Shown: piece by piece, positions 8,769-17,800 of the stretch
How the letters are laid out: each line of letters begins with the position of its first letter
Numbering within the stretch: the stretch's first letter is position 1
The notes under the pieces: model-generated
The model's input: only the letters and a program-made list of their open reading frames with translations
Told to the model about the DNA's origin: nothing
Database searches by the model: none
Translations under genes and position numbers: made by a program
Assembly: GCF_002951835.1 (NCBI RefSeq)
Contig: NZ_CP019448.1
Location: 124,001-188,000, forward strand
Length of the DNA: 64,000 nucleotides
Direction: 5' to 3'
DNA from: Simonsiella muelleri ATCC 29453
Lineage (GTDB): Bacteria > Pseudomonadota > Gammaproteobacteria > Burkholderiales > Neisseriaceae

Positions 8769-10457
8769 ATGAGTATTGGTTTGCTACGATTATTGAAACA
8801 AGAAGGGCTGATTCCGTCCGGTAAAGTAGAAGAAAAGTATCGTAAGGCATTGGATAATAATAAAAATATTATCCCAATGTTTTTTGATGATAAAGTGATT
8901 GCACCTGAGGATTTGGCGTCATTGGTGTCGCGCGTATTCAATTATCCACAATTTGATTTGAGAGCTTTTCCAGCACGTAAAATTCTAACCGATGTGATGG
9001 AAGAAGCGCAAATACAAGAAAATCGCTGTATTCCGATTTTCAAACGTGGCAAAAGGGTGTTTGTGGCAGTATCCGATCCAACCATTTTGCAAAATGTGCA
9101 AAAATTTGTGTTCAATTCCGGATTATCGCCAGAATTGGTGATTGTACGGGATGATCAGCTGGATTCTATGTTGGAACAATTCTCACAAAGTAACACCGCG
9201 CTGATTAAAGAAATGGGTATGGACGCGAATTTGCAGGAAGCCCAAGCTGAAACCATGATTGTGAGCGGCGAAGAAGAAGACGATGGGCCTATTGCGAAAT
9301 TTATTCAAAAAGTTTTATTTGATGCGGTCAACACAGGTGCATCCGATATTCACTTTGAGTTTTATGAGTTTATGGCGCGTGTGCGTTATCGTACGGACGG
9401 CGTGTTACGTGAAGTGGTGCAACCACCTTTGGCTTTACGTAATAATTTAGCATCGCGTATTAAAGTGATGGCAAAATTAGATATTTCTGAAAAACGCATT
9501 CCACAGGATGGACGTATTCAATTGCAGTTTTCCAAAGGTTCTAAAGCGATTGATTTTCGTGTGAGTACCATGCCTTGTTTGTTTGGTGAAAAAGTTGTAA
9601 TGCGTATTTTGAATTCAGACGCTGGCTTTTTGAATATTAATCAATTGGGTTTTGAAGATTTTCAAAAAGATTTGATTTTGGAAGCAATTCATCGTCCATA
9701 CGGCATGGTATTGGTAACGGGGCCTACGGGTTCGGGTAAAACCGTATCGCTTTATACTTGCTTGAATATTCTGAATACAGATGATGTGAATATTTCTACC
9801 GCCGAAGACCCAGCGGAGATTAACTTACCAGGTATTAATCAGGTAAACGTGAATGATAAACAAGGTTTAACATTTGAGGCAGCCTTAAAGGCTTTCTTGC
9901 GTCAAGACCCTGATATTATTATGATTGGTGAGATTCGCGATTTGGGTACAGCAGATATTGCGATTAAAGCCGCACAAACAGGTCATATGGTGTTCTCGAC
10001 CTTGCACACGAATAATGCGCCTGCGACTTTATCGCGTATGTTGAATATGGGTGTTGCGCCGTTTAATATTGCTTCTGCGGTAAATTTGATTATGGCGCAA
10101 CGTTTGGCGCGTCGCTTGTGTTCTAATTGTAAAGCACCGATGGAGCGTCCGCCTGAAAAAGTTTTACGTGAAGCTGGTTTCACCGATGAAGATTTGGCAG
10201 GTAATTGGACGATGTATCGTGCAGTGGGTTGCGAAGCATGTAAAGGCAAAGGTTACAAAGGGCGCGCTGGTTTGTATGAAGTGATGCCCATGACTGAACG
10301 CATGAAAGCCGTGATTATGAAAGGCGGTACGGAAGTGGATATTGCCAATATTGCTTATGAAGAAGGTTTGGTGGATTTACGCCGTTCGGGTTTACTCAAA
10401 GTGATGCAAGGCATTACCACGTTGGAAGAAGTATTGGCAACCACGAACGAAGGCTAA
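8769..10457 (+). CDS. pilF: Type IV pilus assembly ATPase PilF (PilB family)
   Basis: The cytoplasmic motor that drives pilin polymerisation, needed for pili, twitching and DNA uptake. It has 562 residues, normal for the family. N-terminal MshEN-type domain; Walker A GPTGSGKT near residue 318; Asp box and Walker B ([12 protein letters not shown]) near 380; His box; and a zinc-binding tetracysteine (CSNC ... CEAC) near 451-490. ACAGGTAA precedes the ATG. pilG and pilD follow. Neisseria calls this gene pilF, other genera pilB. Confidence 0.96.
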   Translation: MSIGLLRLLKQEGLIPSGKVEEKYRKALDNNKNIIPMFFDDKVIAPEDLASLVSRVFNYPQFDLRAFPARKILTDVMEEAQIQENRCIPIFKRGKRVFVAVSDPTILQNVQKFVFNSGLSPELVIVRDDQLDSMLEQFSQSNTALIKEMGMDANLQEAQAETMIVSGEEEDDGPIAKFIQKVLFDAVNTGASDIHFEFYEFMARVRYRTDGVLREVVQPPLALRNNLASRIKVMAKLDISEKRIPQDGRIQLQFSKGSKAIDFRVSTMPCLFGEKVVMRILNSDAGFLNINQLGFEDFQKDLILEAIHRPYGMVLVTGPTGSGKTVSLYTCLNILNTDDVNISTAEDPAEINLPGINQVNVNDKQGLTFEAALKAFLRQDPDIIMIGEIRDLGTADIAIKAAQTGHMVFSTLHTNNAPATLSRMLNMGVAPFNIASAVNLIMAQRLARRLCSNCKAPMERPPEKVLREAGFTDEDLAGNWTMYRAVGCEACKGKGYKGRAGLYEVMPMTERMKAVIMKGGTEVDIANIAYEEGLVDLRRSGLLKVMQGITTLEEVLATTNEG

Positions 10458-10556
10458 TTCTGAATTTAGCCATTTGTTGATAAATAATATTGTCATTTAA
10501 ATGGCTATGTTTTCAGGCTGCCTGAAAATAAATTTATTTTAAAATTTGGGAAAATT

Positions 10557-11831
10557 ATGGCTACTCTAAAAAAACCTGTCAAAAAAGCACCCGTGAAAGC
10601 AAAAAGACCTGCTGCCAAACCACAAAAAAAAGAGCGTGGTAATCGATATCAATTTGAAGGGCGAAATCTTCAAACGGAGAGTATTGTGCGCGGTGAGGTG
10701 GTTGCGCGTAATGAAGAAGAAGCACGTCAGAAATTACAACGCCGTCAGGTAAAAGTCCTGCAAATTGTTAAAATGAAAAAGGCGAAAAATAAGAAAATTA
10801 CTTCTGCTGATATTGCCGTTTTCACGCGCCAATTATGTACCATGATGAAGGCTGGTTTGCCATTAATGCAAGCTTTTGATATTGTGGCAAAAGGGCATTC
10901 CAATGCGTCCATGACTAATTTGCTGATGTCGGTGCGTGCAGATGTGGAACAGGGCACGTCTATGGCAGACGCATTTTCTAAACACCCGAAATATTTCAGT
11001 AAATTTTATTGTAACCTAGTGGGTGCAGGTGAAGCGGGTGGTGTATTGGATTCTTTGTTAGACAAATTAGCCACTTACATGGAAAAAACCGAAGCAATTA
11101 AGAAAAAAGTAAAATCTGCTTTAACTTATCCAATTGCCATTTTGGTGGTGGCGGTGGTATTGGTTATTGTGATGATGATGTTCGTATTGCCAGAATTTAA
11201 AAAGGTATACGATAGCATGGGCGCAAAATTGCCACCATTGACTGAGTTTATGATGGGTATTTCCAATGCGTTTGTGGCTCATGGTGCATTGATTATTATT
11301 GGTTTAGTAGGTACGGTTGCTGGTGGGATTTTTATTGTGAAAAACTCGCCTGCATTACAGAAGAAATTAGACGCTTTATTACTGAAATTGCCTATTTTTG
11401 GTGATATTGTGATGAAAGCAACCATTGCACGTTGGTCGCGTACTACGGCCACGCTGTTTACGGCTGGCGTACCACTGGTGGAAGTATTGGATTCAGTGGC
11501 TGGTGCATCGGGTAATATTATTTATGAAGAAGCGACTAATGAAATTCGTTCTAAAGTTAATCAGGGTATTTCTTTGACTTCAGGCATGCAGGCCGCCCAA
11601 ATTTTCCCCAATATGGTGGTGCAAATGGCGGCCATTGGTGAAGAGGCTGGTGCGCTTGATGATATGTTGAATAAAGTGGCTGAATTCTATGAAGAAGAAG
11701 TAGATACAGCAGTGGAAACGTTGTCATCATTGATGGAACCCATCATCATGGTGGTATTGGGGGGTATTGTAGGGACTATTTTAGTGGCGATGTATCTGCC
11801 ATTGTTCAACTTGGGTCAAGTGGTTGGTTAA
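10557..11831 (+). CDS. pilG: Type IV pilus inner-membrane platform protein PilG (PilC family)
   Basis: The polytopic membrane platform on which PilF acts. 424 residues: a basic Lys/Pro/Ala-rich N terminus, then two T2SSF domains (about 75-200 and 275-400) with repeated FTRQLCTMMKAGLPL-type and WSRTTATLFTAGVPL motifs and three transmembrane segments. TTGGGAAAATT precedes the ATG. A single uptake sequence at 10515-10526 separates it from pilF, and pilD starts one base after its stop, so pilG-pilD are probably co-transcribed. Confidence 0.95.
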   Translation: MATLKKPVKKAPVKAKRPAAKPQKKERGNRYQFEGRNLQTESIVRGEVVARNEEEARQKLQRRQVKVLQIVKMKKAKNKKITSADIAVFTRQLCTMMKAGLPLMQAFDIVAKGHSNASMTNLLMSVRADVEQGTSMADAFSKHPKYFSKFYCNLVGAGEAGGVLDSLLDKLATYMEKTEAIKKKVKSALTYPIAILVVAVVLVIVMMMFVLPEFKKVYDSMGAKLPPLTEFMMGISNAFVAHGALIIIGLVGTVAGGIFIVKNSPALQKKLDALLLKLPIFGDIVMKATIARWSRTTATLFTAGVPLVEVLDSVAGASGNIIYEEATNEIRSKVNQGISLTSGMQAAQIFPNMVVQMAAIGEEAGALDDMLNKVAEFYEEEVDTAVETLSSLMEPIIMVVLGGIVGTILVAMYLPLFNLGQVVG

Positions 11832-11832
11832 T

Positions 11833-12735
11833 ATGGAGAATATGGCGATTTTTATGGCGGTATTGTTTGGGTTATTGGTTGGCAGCTTCCTGAACGTGGT
11901 GATTTACCGTCTGCCCGTGATGCTCAATCGAGAGTGGAACGAGGCAGCGCGTGAACAACTTAAATTAGACGATGAATTTATCCAAACGCTGCCTGAAAAT
12001 ATTGCCCAAACACTTCGCCAACGTATCGGCTTGACTCCTGAACAAATGGGCGTGTTTACCTTGTCGCGTCCACGCTCACGCTGTGGAAATTGTGGTGCAC
12101 CTGTGCGAGCGTGGCAGAATATTCCAATTATTAGTTGGTTGATTTTGCGTGGAAAATGTCATACTTGTCAAACGCCAATCAGTATTCGTTATCCTTTGGT
12201 AGAACTGCTGACGGGGGTGTTGTTTGGTTTAGTGGCGTGGCGATACGGTTGGACGGAAATCACCGTGTGGGGCTGTTTACTCACAGCGATGGTTATTGCA
12301 ATGACATTTATTGACGCGGACACGCAAATTTTGCCTGATGATTTGACTAAACCTTTGGTTTGGTTGGGTTTGTTATTTAATTGGCGTATGGGCTTTGTGT
12401 CGTGGCAACAAGCATTGTTGGGTGCTGTAATTGGTTATATGAGTTTGTATTTATTGAATAAAATTCATGTAATTTTGCGTGGCATAGATGGTATGGGGCA
12501 GGGCGATTTTAAATTATTGGCTGCGATTGGTGCGTGGGTTGGGGTGGCAAACTTGCCTATTGTGGTGTTGATGGCATCGGTTATTGGCATTGTGGCGGCG
12601 TTGGTGAAACGTGTTACCAAAAGTCAGCCTATGGCATTTGGTCCATGTTTGGCGATTGCTGGTTGGTTTATTTTTCTTTTTCATCAACAAGCTACAATGG
12701 CAATTACGTGGTGGTTGCATAAATCTGGATTTTAA
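11833..12735 (+). CDS. pilD: Prepilin peptidase / N-methyltransferase PilD
   Basis: Cleaves the leader of type IV prepilins and methylates the new N terminus. 300 residues, about eight membrane segments. The cytoplasmic zinc loop has CGNC and CHTC. The aspartic-protease residues are in FIDADTQILPD and in the GxGD motif GMGQGDFKLL. The ATG at 11833 is the first after the pilG stop; a TTG at 11824 and a second ATG at 11842 are alternatives. coaE begins two bases after the stop. Confidence 0.95.
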   Translation: MENMAIFMAVLFGLLVGSFLNVVIYRLPVMLNREWNEAAREQLKLDDEFIQTLPENIAQTLRQRIGLTPEQMGVFTLSRPRSRCGNCGAPVRAWQNIPIISWLILRGKCHTCQTPISIRYPLVELLTGVLFGLVAWRYGWTEITVWGCLLTAMVIAMTFIDADTQILPDDLTKPLVWLGLLFNWRMGFVSWQQALLGAVIGYMSLYLLNKIHVILRGIDGMGQGDFKLLAAIGAWVGVANLPIVVLMASVIGIVAALVKRVTKSQPMAFGPCLAIAGWFIFLFHQQATMAITWWLHKSGF

Positions 12736-12737
12736 TC

Positions 12738-13343
12738 ATGATGTGGATTGGGTTAACGGGTGGCATTGGTTGTGGCAAAAGCCAAGCGGCAGCGTTTTTC
12801 AGGCAGCTTGGTGTGGTGGTTATTGATGCCGATGCGGTAAACCGTGAATTGATTGATACGCCCAATAGCCCAGCTATTTCATTGATTCAAAATGATTTTG
12901 GGAAGGCTTTCATAGATTCTTCAGGCAGCCTGAATCGGGCTGCCATGCGTGAATTAATTTTCACGCAACCGAATGCTAAAACCAAATTAGAACAGATTCT
13001 GCATCCATTGATTTTGCAACGTATTGTTTTATTGCAAAAAGAAATTAATTCACATCAAAATTATGCTTTGGTGGAATTACCAATTTTGCGTGCTAATTCG
13101 CTATTTTTACACATTATTCAACGTGTTTTGTTAATTCATTGTGATGAAAATATTCGCATTAAACGCGTTATGCAAAGAAATTCATTTTCAGAGCAACAAG
13201 TTAAAAATATTATTGCCAATCAGCCGACTGATGCTGAACGTTTGGCATTGGCAGATGATGTGATTGATAATTCAGGCAGCCTGAAAGACTTGCAACTGGC
13301 TGTTGAAAGACAACACATTATTTATCAATCACTTAATAAATGA
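12738..13343 (+). CDS. coaE: Dephospho-CoA kinase
   Basis: Catalyses the last step of coenzyme A synthesis, phosphorylating dephospho-CoA. 201 residues with P-loop GLTGGIGCGKS at 5-15 and the DADAVNREL motif. Two uptake sequences lie in frame, giving SSGSLNRAA near residue 62 and NSGSLKDLQL near residue 178, both at positions where length variation should be tolerated. The pilD-coaE-zapD order is conserved in many beta- and gammaproteobacteria. Confidence 0.94.
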   Translation: MMWIGLTGGIGCGKSQAAAFFRQLGVVVIDADAVNRELIDTPNSPAISLIQNDFGKAFIDSSGSLNRAAMRELIFTQPNAKTKLEQILHPLILQRIVLLQKEINSHQNYALVELPILRANSLFLHIIQRVLLIHCDENIRIKRVMQRNSFSEQQVKNIIANQPTDAERLALADDVIDNSGSLKDLQLAVERQHIIYQSLNK

Positions 13344-13356
13344 GAGAACCGATAAG

Positions 13357-14106
13357 ATGCTGCATTTTGATTTTCCGTTATCCGAGCGTGTGCGTAATTA
13401 CATTCGCGTGGAGCAATTATTTAATCGTTTTAATGAAGCACTGGCAGGCGATGATAAATGGATGCATCATGCTGCTATTTACACGCTGTTTGAATTGGTT
13501 GAATGTGCATCTAAAGCAGAACTAAAACGCGATATGTTACAAGAACTTGAGCGTCAGCGTTTGCAACAAAATGCATCTGCTTTGCCCAATCAAGTGCATT
13601 TGGATAAATTGAATCAGGCGATTCAAGAATTACAGACTTTGAATACACACAGCGCACAAAATTTGCGTGAAAATGAATGGCTTAATGCGTTTAGGCAGCG
13701 TTTGAATATTGCGGGTGGTAACACGGCGGTGGAATTGCCAAGCTATCATTTTTGGTTGAATCAAATGGCTGAACAACGCCGCGAATATTTGCAAAAATGG
13801 AGCGCGACCGCGTTGCCCATTCAAAATGCAGTGGGTTTGGTGTTGGAAACATTACGTAGTAATCCGCAAGTCATTGATTGTCAAGCGGTATCTGGAAAAT
13901 ATGAACATGGCGGTTTGATTCAGACCACGCAATTATTGAGTATAGAAATGGATTCTGCTTTGGGGGTTGTGCCTGAAGTGTCTGCCAATAAATACTTTAC
14001 CAATATTAATTTTTTACAAGCAAATCAAGAAAGTACGCGTAGTAAAGTGGCAGAGCAAGATTTTCCGTTTAAATTGATTTTATGTAGTGTGGATAATTCA
14101 AAATAA
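13357..14106 (+). CDS. zapD: Cell division protein ZapD
   Basis: A cytoplasmic FtsZ-binding protein that bundles protofilaments at the Z ring. 249 residues, all-helical N-terminal half plus a beta domain; the start MLHFDFPLSERVRNYIRVEQ is diagnostic. The ATG at 13357 is chosen over an upstream frame that overlaps coaE. The usual third partner of this operon, the small zinc protein YacG, is absent here; a convergent HAD gene follows instead. Confidence 0.92.
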   Translation: MLHFDFPLSERVRNYIRVEQLFNRFNEALAGDDKWMHHAAIYTLFELVECASKAELKRDMLQELERQRLQQNASALPNQVHLDKLNQAIQELQTLNTHSAQNLRENEWLNAFRQRLNIAGGNTAVELPSYHFWLNQMAEQRREYLQKWSATALPIQNAVGLVLETLRSNPQVIDCQAVSGKYEHGGLIQTTQLLSIEMDSALGVVPEVSANKYFTNINFLQANQESTRSKVAEQDFPFKLILCSVDNSK

Positions 14107-14113
14107 TCTTTAT

Positions 14114-14150
14114 TTTTCAGGCTGCCTTTGTTTTTCAGGCAGCCTGAAAA
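14114..14150. terminator. Bidirectional uptake-sequence terminator
   Basis: TTTTCAGGCTGCC (14114-14126) and GGCAGCCTGAAAA (14138-14150) form a stem between the convergent zapD and HAD genes, with T-rich flanks on both strands. Confidence 0.72.
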
Positions 14151-14151
14151 T

Positions 14152-14769
14152 TTAAATTTTCTCAAATTTTTTTGTTTGCTTATTGAGTAAAAATCCCTCA
14201 CTGGCACGTTGTAACATGGGCAAATCCACGCGTGAATCACTGTATGCTATGCTGTTTTGCCAACAATTTTCGCCAAATAACGCATTAATTCGCCGAACTT
14301 TTGCAAAATCATGACAATTTTCGCCATCAATTTTGCCCGTCAGGCAGCCTGAAAGCGTTGCCATTTTGGTAGCGATGATTGCATCAAAACCGTGTTGTTT
14401 GCCCCAATGCTGCAAATACCACTCGGGTGATGCGCTGACCAAAACACAAATGTCGCCTTGTGCTTTGTGTTGGCTAAGCTGGAACATTCCTTCTGAAAAC
14501 AACAAATTGGGTAATTCGTGTTCGGCGAATTCTGCTGCTTTGGCTTCCACGTCCGCCACGCGCCAGTTGTGTAAATAAGCATCAATCACGCGTTCTTTGG
14601 CAGAGGCATTACTGACCAATCCAGCCAAATAGCCCACAAGGGTTGGCAATAATGGGATTAATTTTATATAAAATAAGAAATTATTTTTACAGCAAAATTT
14701 TAAAAATGGTAACACGCTGTCGGTACGCGTGAGTGTGCCATCAAAATCAAAAAAAGCGTATTTTTGCAT
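14152..14769 (-). CDS. HAD-IB family phosphatase
   Basis: A 205-residue haloacid-dehalogenase hydrolase of the SerB-like IB subfamily. Motif I is FFDFDGTLT (nucleophile in DFDGT at 8-12), motif II lies in VLVSASPEW, and motif III/IV is AYSDSRVDLPML. The hydrophobic stretch FLFYIKLIPLLPTLVGYLAG lies in the cap region. The substrate cannot be told from sequence; relatives are annotated as phosphoserine- or phosphatidylglycerophosphatase-like. An in-frame uptake sequence encodes SGCLTGK near residue 140. Confidence 0.8.
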   Translation of the reverse strand: MQKYAFFDFDGTLTRTDSVLPFLKFCCKNNFLFYIKLIPLLPTLVGYLAGLVSNASAKERVIDAYLHNWRVADVEAKAAEFAEHELPNLLFSEGMFQLSQHKAQGDICVLVSASPEWYLQHWGKQHGFDAIIATKMATLSGCLTGKIDGENCHDFAKVRRINALFGENCWQNSIAYSDSRVDLPMLQRASEGFLLNKQTKKFEKI

Positions 14770-14785
14770 TATGTTTCTCTGAATG

Positions 14786-14826
14786 AAAAAGGCAGCCTGA
14801 AAGTTAAATATGCTTTCAAGCTGCCT
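14786..14826 (-). terminator. Terminator of the glycine-zipper lipoprotein gene
   Basis: On the minus strand a degenerate uptake-sequence pair (AGGCAGCTTGAAAG and CTTTCAGGCTGCCT) forms a stem followed by TTTTT. It lies 20 bases after the lipoprotein stop and just upstream of the HAD gene. Confidence 0.65.
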
Positions 14827-14845
14827 AAATATTGATAAAATTCAA

Positions 14846-15052
14846 TTATTTAATTTGACTACCAATCATGCCACCTAAAGCAGCACCACCCAAAGTAGCA
14901 CCTGTGTCCCCACCGATTAAATTACCAGTCGCACCACCCACAACTGCACCAATTGCTGCGTTGCGTTGTGAGGTAGTCATCTCATTGCTGGTGCAAGCTG
15001 CCATAGATGCAGCGATTGCAGTCACTACTAAGATTTTTGTAATTGTTTTCAT
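14846..15052 (-). CDS. Small glycine-zipper lipoprotein (OsmB-like)
   Basis: A 68-residue protein: signal peptide MKTITKILVVTAIAASMAAC with the lipidated Cys at 20, a short linker, and a glycine-zipper segment (AAIGAVVGGATGNLIGG, then GAALGGMIGSQIK). Such proteins sit in the outer membrane and associate through GxxxG packing. GGAG lies eight bases before the ATG. An upstream in-frame start at 15121 has no signal-peptide logic and is rejected. Confidence 0.8.
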   Translation of the reverse strand: MKTITKILVVTAIAASMAACTSNEMTTSQRNAAIGAVVGGATGNLIGGDTGATLGGAALGGMIGSQIK

Positions 15053-15169
15053 GATATTAACTCCATTTGAGTTTGTTGAGGGAATAGGAAAAGTATGGCA
15101 GGATTTTGCCATTTTGCCCATTCTGATTTGCGTAAAAAATGGTTTGAATGTGCAAAGGTTTCAGGTCGC

Positions 15170-16582
15170 CTATTTTGACAATTTGCTTGCTACATCGCGC
15201 AGTGCAGTACGCAAACCTTCTTCAATAACAGGATGATAGAATGGCATATCCAACATTTTAGGAACAGTCATTTCCATTTGATGCGCCCACGCGAGTAAAT
15301 GTGCAATGTGTTCGGCAGCAGGCCCAGCCATTTCCGCACCTAAAAATTTACCTGATTGTTTGTCGGCATACACGCGCATATGCCCTTTATTTACCAACAT
15401 TACACGGCTACGTCCCTGATTTCTAAATGAAACTTCGCCAATTGCTACTTTGTCATCAAAATCATCGCCGTATTGATTTTTCAATGTCGCAAAACGCGCA
15501 CCCACCGACATAATTTGCGGATTGGTAAACACCACACCAATCATGCTACGGCGTAATCCTTTGCTGATATTGGGGAATTTACCAGCGTTTTCGCCTGCAA
15601 TTTTACCTTGGTCGGCAGCTTCGTGTAACAAAGGCAATTGATTCGATGCATCGCCCGCGATAAAAATATGTGGAATAGACGTTTGCATGGTTTCGGGATT
15701 GGCAATAGGCACGCCACGCTTATCCGTGTCAATTTTGATGTTTTCCAAACCTAAATTATCCACATTGGGTGTGCGCCCAATTGCTGCCAGTAAATAATCC
15801 GCCACAAAAATACCGGTTTCATCATCTTGTGCCCATTTGATTTCCACTTTACCATCGGCATTCAAACGCGCTTCGGAAGTAGAACGCAAATAAAATGGGA
15901 ATTCTTCTGCAAAAATTTCAGTAGCTTGCTGCAATACCACAGGGTCGCTGATGCCACCCAAACTACCATCTCGCCCAAAGACGGTTACTTTCACACCCAA
16001 ACGGTGCAATGCTTGCCCCAACTCCAAACCAATCACGCCAGAACCAAATACAGCCACGCTTTCAGGCAGCGTGCTCCATGAAAAGACGTCATCATTAACA
16101 ATCAATTTATCGCCCAATTTTTCCCATTCTGGCAAAATCACGGGGCGGGAACCTGTTGCGATGACAATGCGGTCAGCTCGAATTTGCGTGTGGTCATCAA
16201 TTTGAATGGTATGGTCGTCAATGAATTTGGCTGCACCCATGATTCGGCGATTTTCGTCCCATTCATTCACATCTTCCAGTACGAAACCCACAAAGCGATC
16301 GCGTTCAGATTTTACGCGATTCATCACTTCTTCACCGTTGACTTGAATGGATGATTTATCCAAATGTACGCCAAATGGGTCGGTATGCAAAGCGTGATGA
16401 CGTGCTTCCGCTGCCGCAATCAGTAATTTGGAAGGCATACAACCCACACGCGCACAAGTTGTACCAAACACATGACTTTCAATTAAATACACATTTTCGG
16501 TATGCAAACGCGCGTTGCGAAATGCACCCATGCCAGCCGTACCACCACCAATGACAACCACGTCTGCTTGCAATTTTTTCAT
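15170..16582 (-). CDS. FAD-dependent pyridine nucleotide-disulfide oxidoreductase (dihydrolipoamide dehydrogenase-like)
   Basis: A 470-residue class I flavoprotein. FAD-binding VVIGGGTAGMGA at the N terminus; redox-active disulfide in TTCARVGCMPSK, with CxxxxC spacing but unusual residues between; NAD(P)-binding VFGSGVIGLELG near 185; second FAD motif IFIAGDA; and the C-terminal dimer motif with catalytic His-Glu in YHPVIEEGLRTALRD. It is not next to any 2-oxoacid dehydrogenase genes. Its neighbour is a peroxiredoxin-glutaredoxin fusion, an arrangement I recall from Neisseria, so a role in thiol-based peroxide defence is a reasonable inference. Confidence 0.85.
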   Translation of the reverse strand: MKKLQADVVVIGGGTAGMGAFRNARLHTENVYLIESHVFGTTCARVGCMPSKLLIAAAEARHHALHTDPFGVHLDKSSIQVNGEEVMNRVKSERDRFVGFVLEDVNEWDENRRIMGAAKFIDDHTIQIDDHTQIRADRIVIATGSRPVILPEWEKLGDKLIVNDDVFSWSTLPESVAVFGSGVIGLELGQALHRLGVKVTVFGRDGSLGGISDPVVLQQATEIFAEEFPFYLRSTSEARLNADGKVEIKWAQDDETGIFVADYLLAAIGRTPNVDNLGLENIKIDTDKRGVPIANPETMQTSIPHIFIAGDASNQLPLLHEAADQGKIAGENAGKFPNISKGLRRSMIGVVFTNPQIMSVGARFATLKNQYGDDFDDKVAIGEVSFRNQGRSRVMLVNKGHMRVYADKQSGKFLGAEMAGPAAEHIAHLLAWAHQMEMTVPKMLDMPFYHPVIEEGLRTALRDVASKLSK

Positions 16583-16743
16583 AGTTAAATCCTTATGATT
16601 TTGAAAAATTGTTAGTTAAAATTAATCACGTCAGTTAAAAAAAGAGAGTCATTCAGGCAGCCTAACTATTATATTCATTAAGTAATCAGAATAATCAATA
16701 ATTCAGGCTGCCTGAATAACCCTCAGATTATTCAGGGGACAAT

Positions 16744-16817
16744 GTGCTAGAAAAGGAGGAGAAAACTATCACATCGTCCGAAAGGGTGTGTTAGAAAAGG
16801 AGAAAACTATCACACCC
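16744..16817. repeat. Short imperfect tandem duplication in the 16.6-16.9 kb gap
   Basis: The units GTGCTAGAAAAGGAGGAG and GTGTTAGAAAAGGAG are each followed by AAAACTATCACA, at 16744-16774 and 16788-16817, with GTCCGAAAGGG between them. The rest of this 307-base gap holds uptake sequences at about 16655 and 16702 and an AT-rich stretch. The duplication is upstream of the oxidoreductase and downstream of the peroxiredoxin gene, so it could be a leader or a terminator remnant. Confidence 0.55.
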
Positions 16818-16889
16818 ATCGGAAAATATGGCATATTCTACCGAATTAAACAGCGAAAGAAAAGCCATTTTTCTAGCGGAAAAGTCGCA

Positions 16890-17639
16890 TTATTTAGCGA
16901 AATACTTTTCCAAATCATCGCTACCACCAATGTATTGACCACCAATGAACACTTGTGGCGCAGTGGCTTTGCCTGTGATGGCGCGCACAGAAGTGATAGA
17001 AGCATCACGACCCAACACGATTTCTTCAAATGCATAGCCTTTTTCTTTTAACAAAGCTTTTGCTTTGGCGCAGAATGGGCAACCAGGTTTGGTGATGATG
17101 GCTACTGATTCGTGTGGTGTCCAAGTTGGGTCAATGTGTTTTAACATGGTGTCTGCGTCAGATACTTCGAATGGATCGCCGTCTTTCACAGGCTCAATAA
17201 ACATTTTTTCAATAACGCCATCTTTAACCAGCATAGAATAACGCCATGAACGGTCGCCAAAACCCAATTGTTCTTTGCTAACCAACATACCCATGCCTTT
17301 GCTGAATTCGCCATTGCCATCAGGAACAACAGTAATGTTTTCAGCTTCTTGATCAGCCAACCAAGCATTCATCACAAATGTGTCGTTTACAGAAACACAA
17401 ACGATATCATCAACGCCACGTTTTTTAAATTCACTTGCCAACTCGTTGTAGCGTGGTAAGTGAGTTGATGAGCAAGTTGGGGTAAATGCGCCAGGCAATG
17501 AGAACACGGCAACGGTTTTGCCTTTGAATAAATCATCAGTAGAAACATCTACCCACGCATCATCTTTGCGAGTGTGGAATACAACTGATGGGACTTTTTT
17601 GCCTTCTAATTCGGCTGCGGTTTTGATTTGTACAGACAT
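16890..17639 (-). CDS. Peroxiredoxin-glutaredoxin fusion protein
   Basis: A glutathione-dependent peroxidase of the hybrid Prx5 type known from Haemophilus and Neisseria. 249 residues: a peroxiredoxin domain (about 1-160) with peroxidatic Cys in PGAFTPTCSS, then a glutaredoxin domain (about 170-249) with CPFC in ITKPGCPFCAKAK and the GSH-binding TAPQVFIGG. Reduction of the peroxidatic Cys by its own glutaredoxin domain is established for the family. MSVQIK at 17639 is chosen because GGAG lies seven bases upstream; another ATG six bases earlier is too close. OxyR control is seen in relatives but no site is visible here. Confidence 0.93.
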   Translation of the reverse strand: MSVQIKTAAELEGKKVPSVVFHTRKDDAWVDVSTDDLFKGKTVAVFSLPGAFTPTCSSTHLPRYNELASEFKKRGVDDIVCVSVNDTFVMNAWLADQEAENITVVPDGNGEFSKGMGMLVSKEQLGFGDRSWRYSMLVKDGVIEKMFIEPVKDGDPFEVSDADTMLKHIDPTWTPHESVAIITKPGCPFCAKAKALLKEKGYAFEEIVLGRDASITSVRAITGKATAPQVFIGGQYIGGSDDLEKYFAK

Positions 17640-17800
17640 CTTCATTCTCCAAAAATAGGATTGTGTTACACTGAAAACTAACGAAAACGTATTATAGACT
17701 AAGTTGGGAAATTTTATCATTTATTGTTCAAATGATTTGAATTAGCTTAATTTATAAGTATTTTTTATCGGTTTTTGATTATTGATTAATTTTCTCTAAA

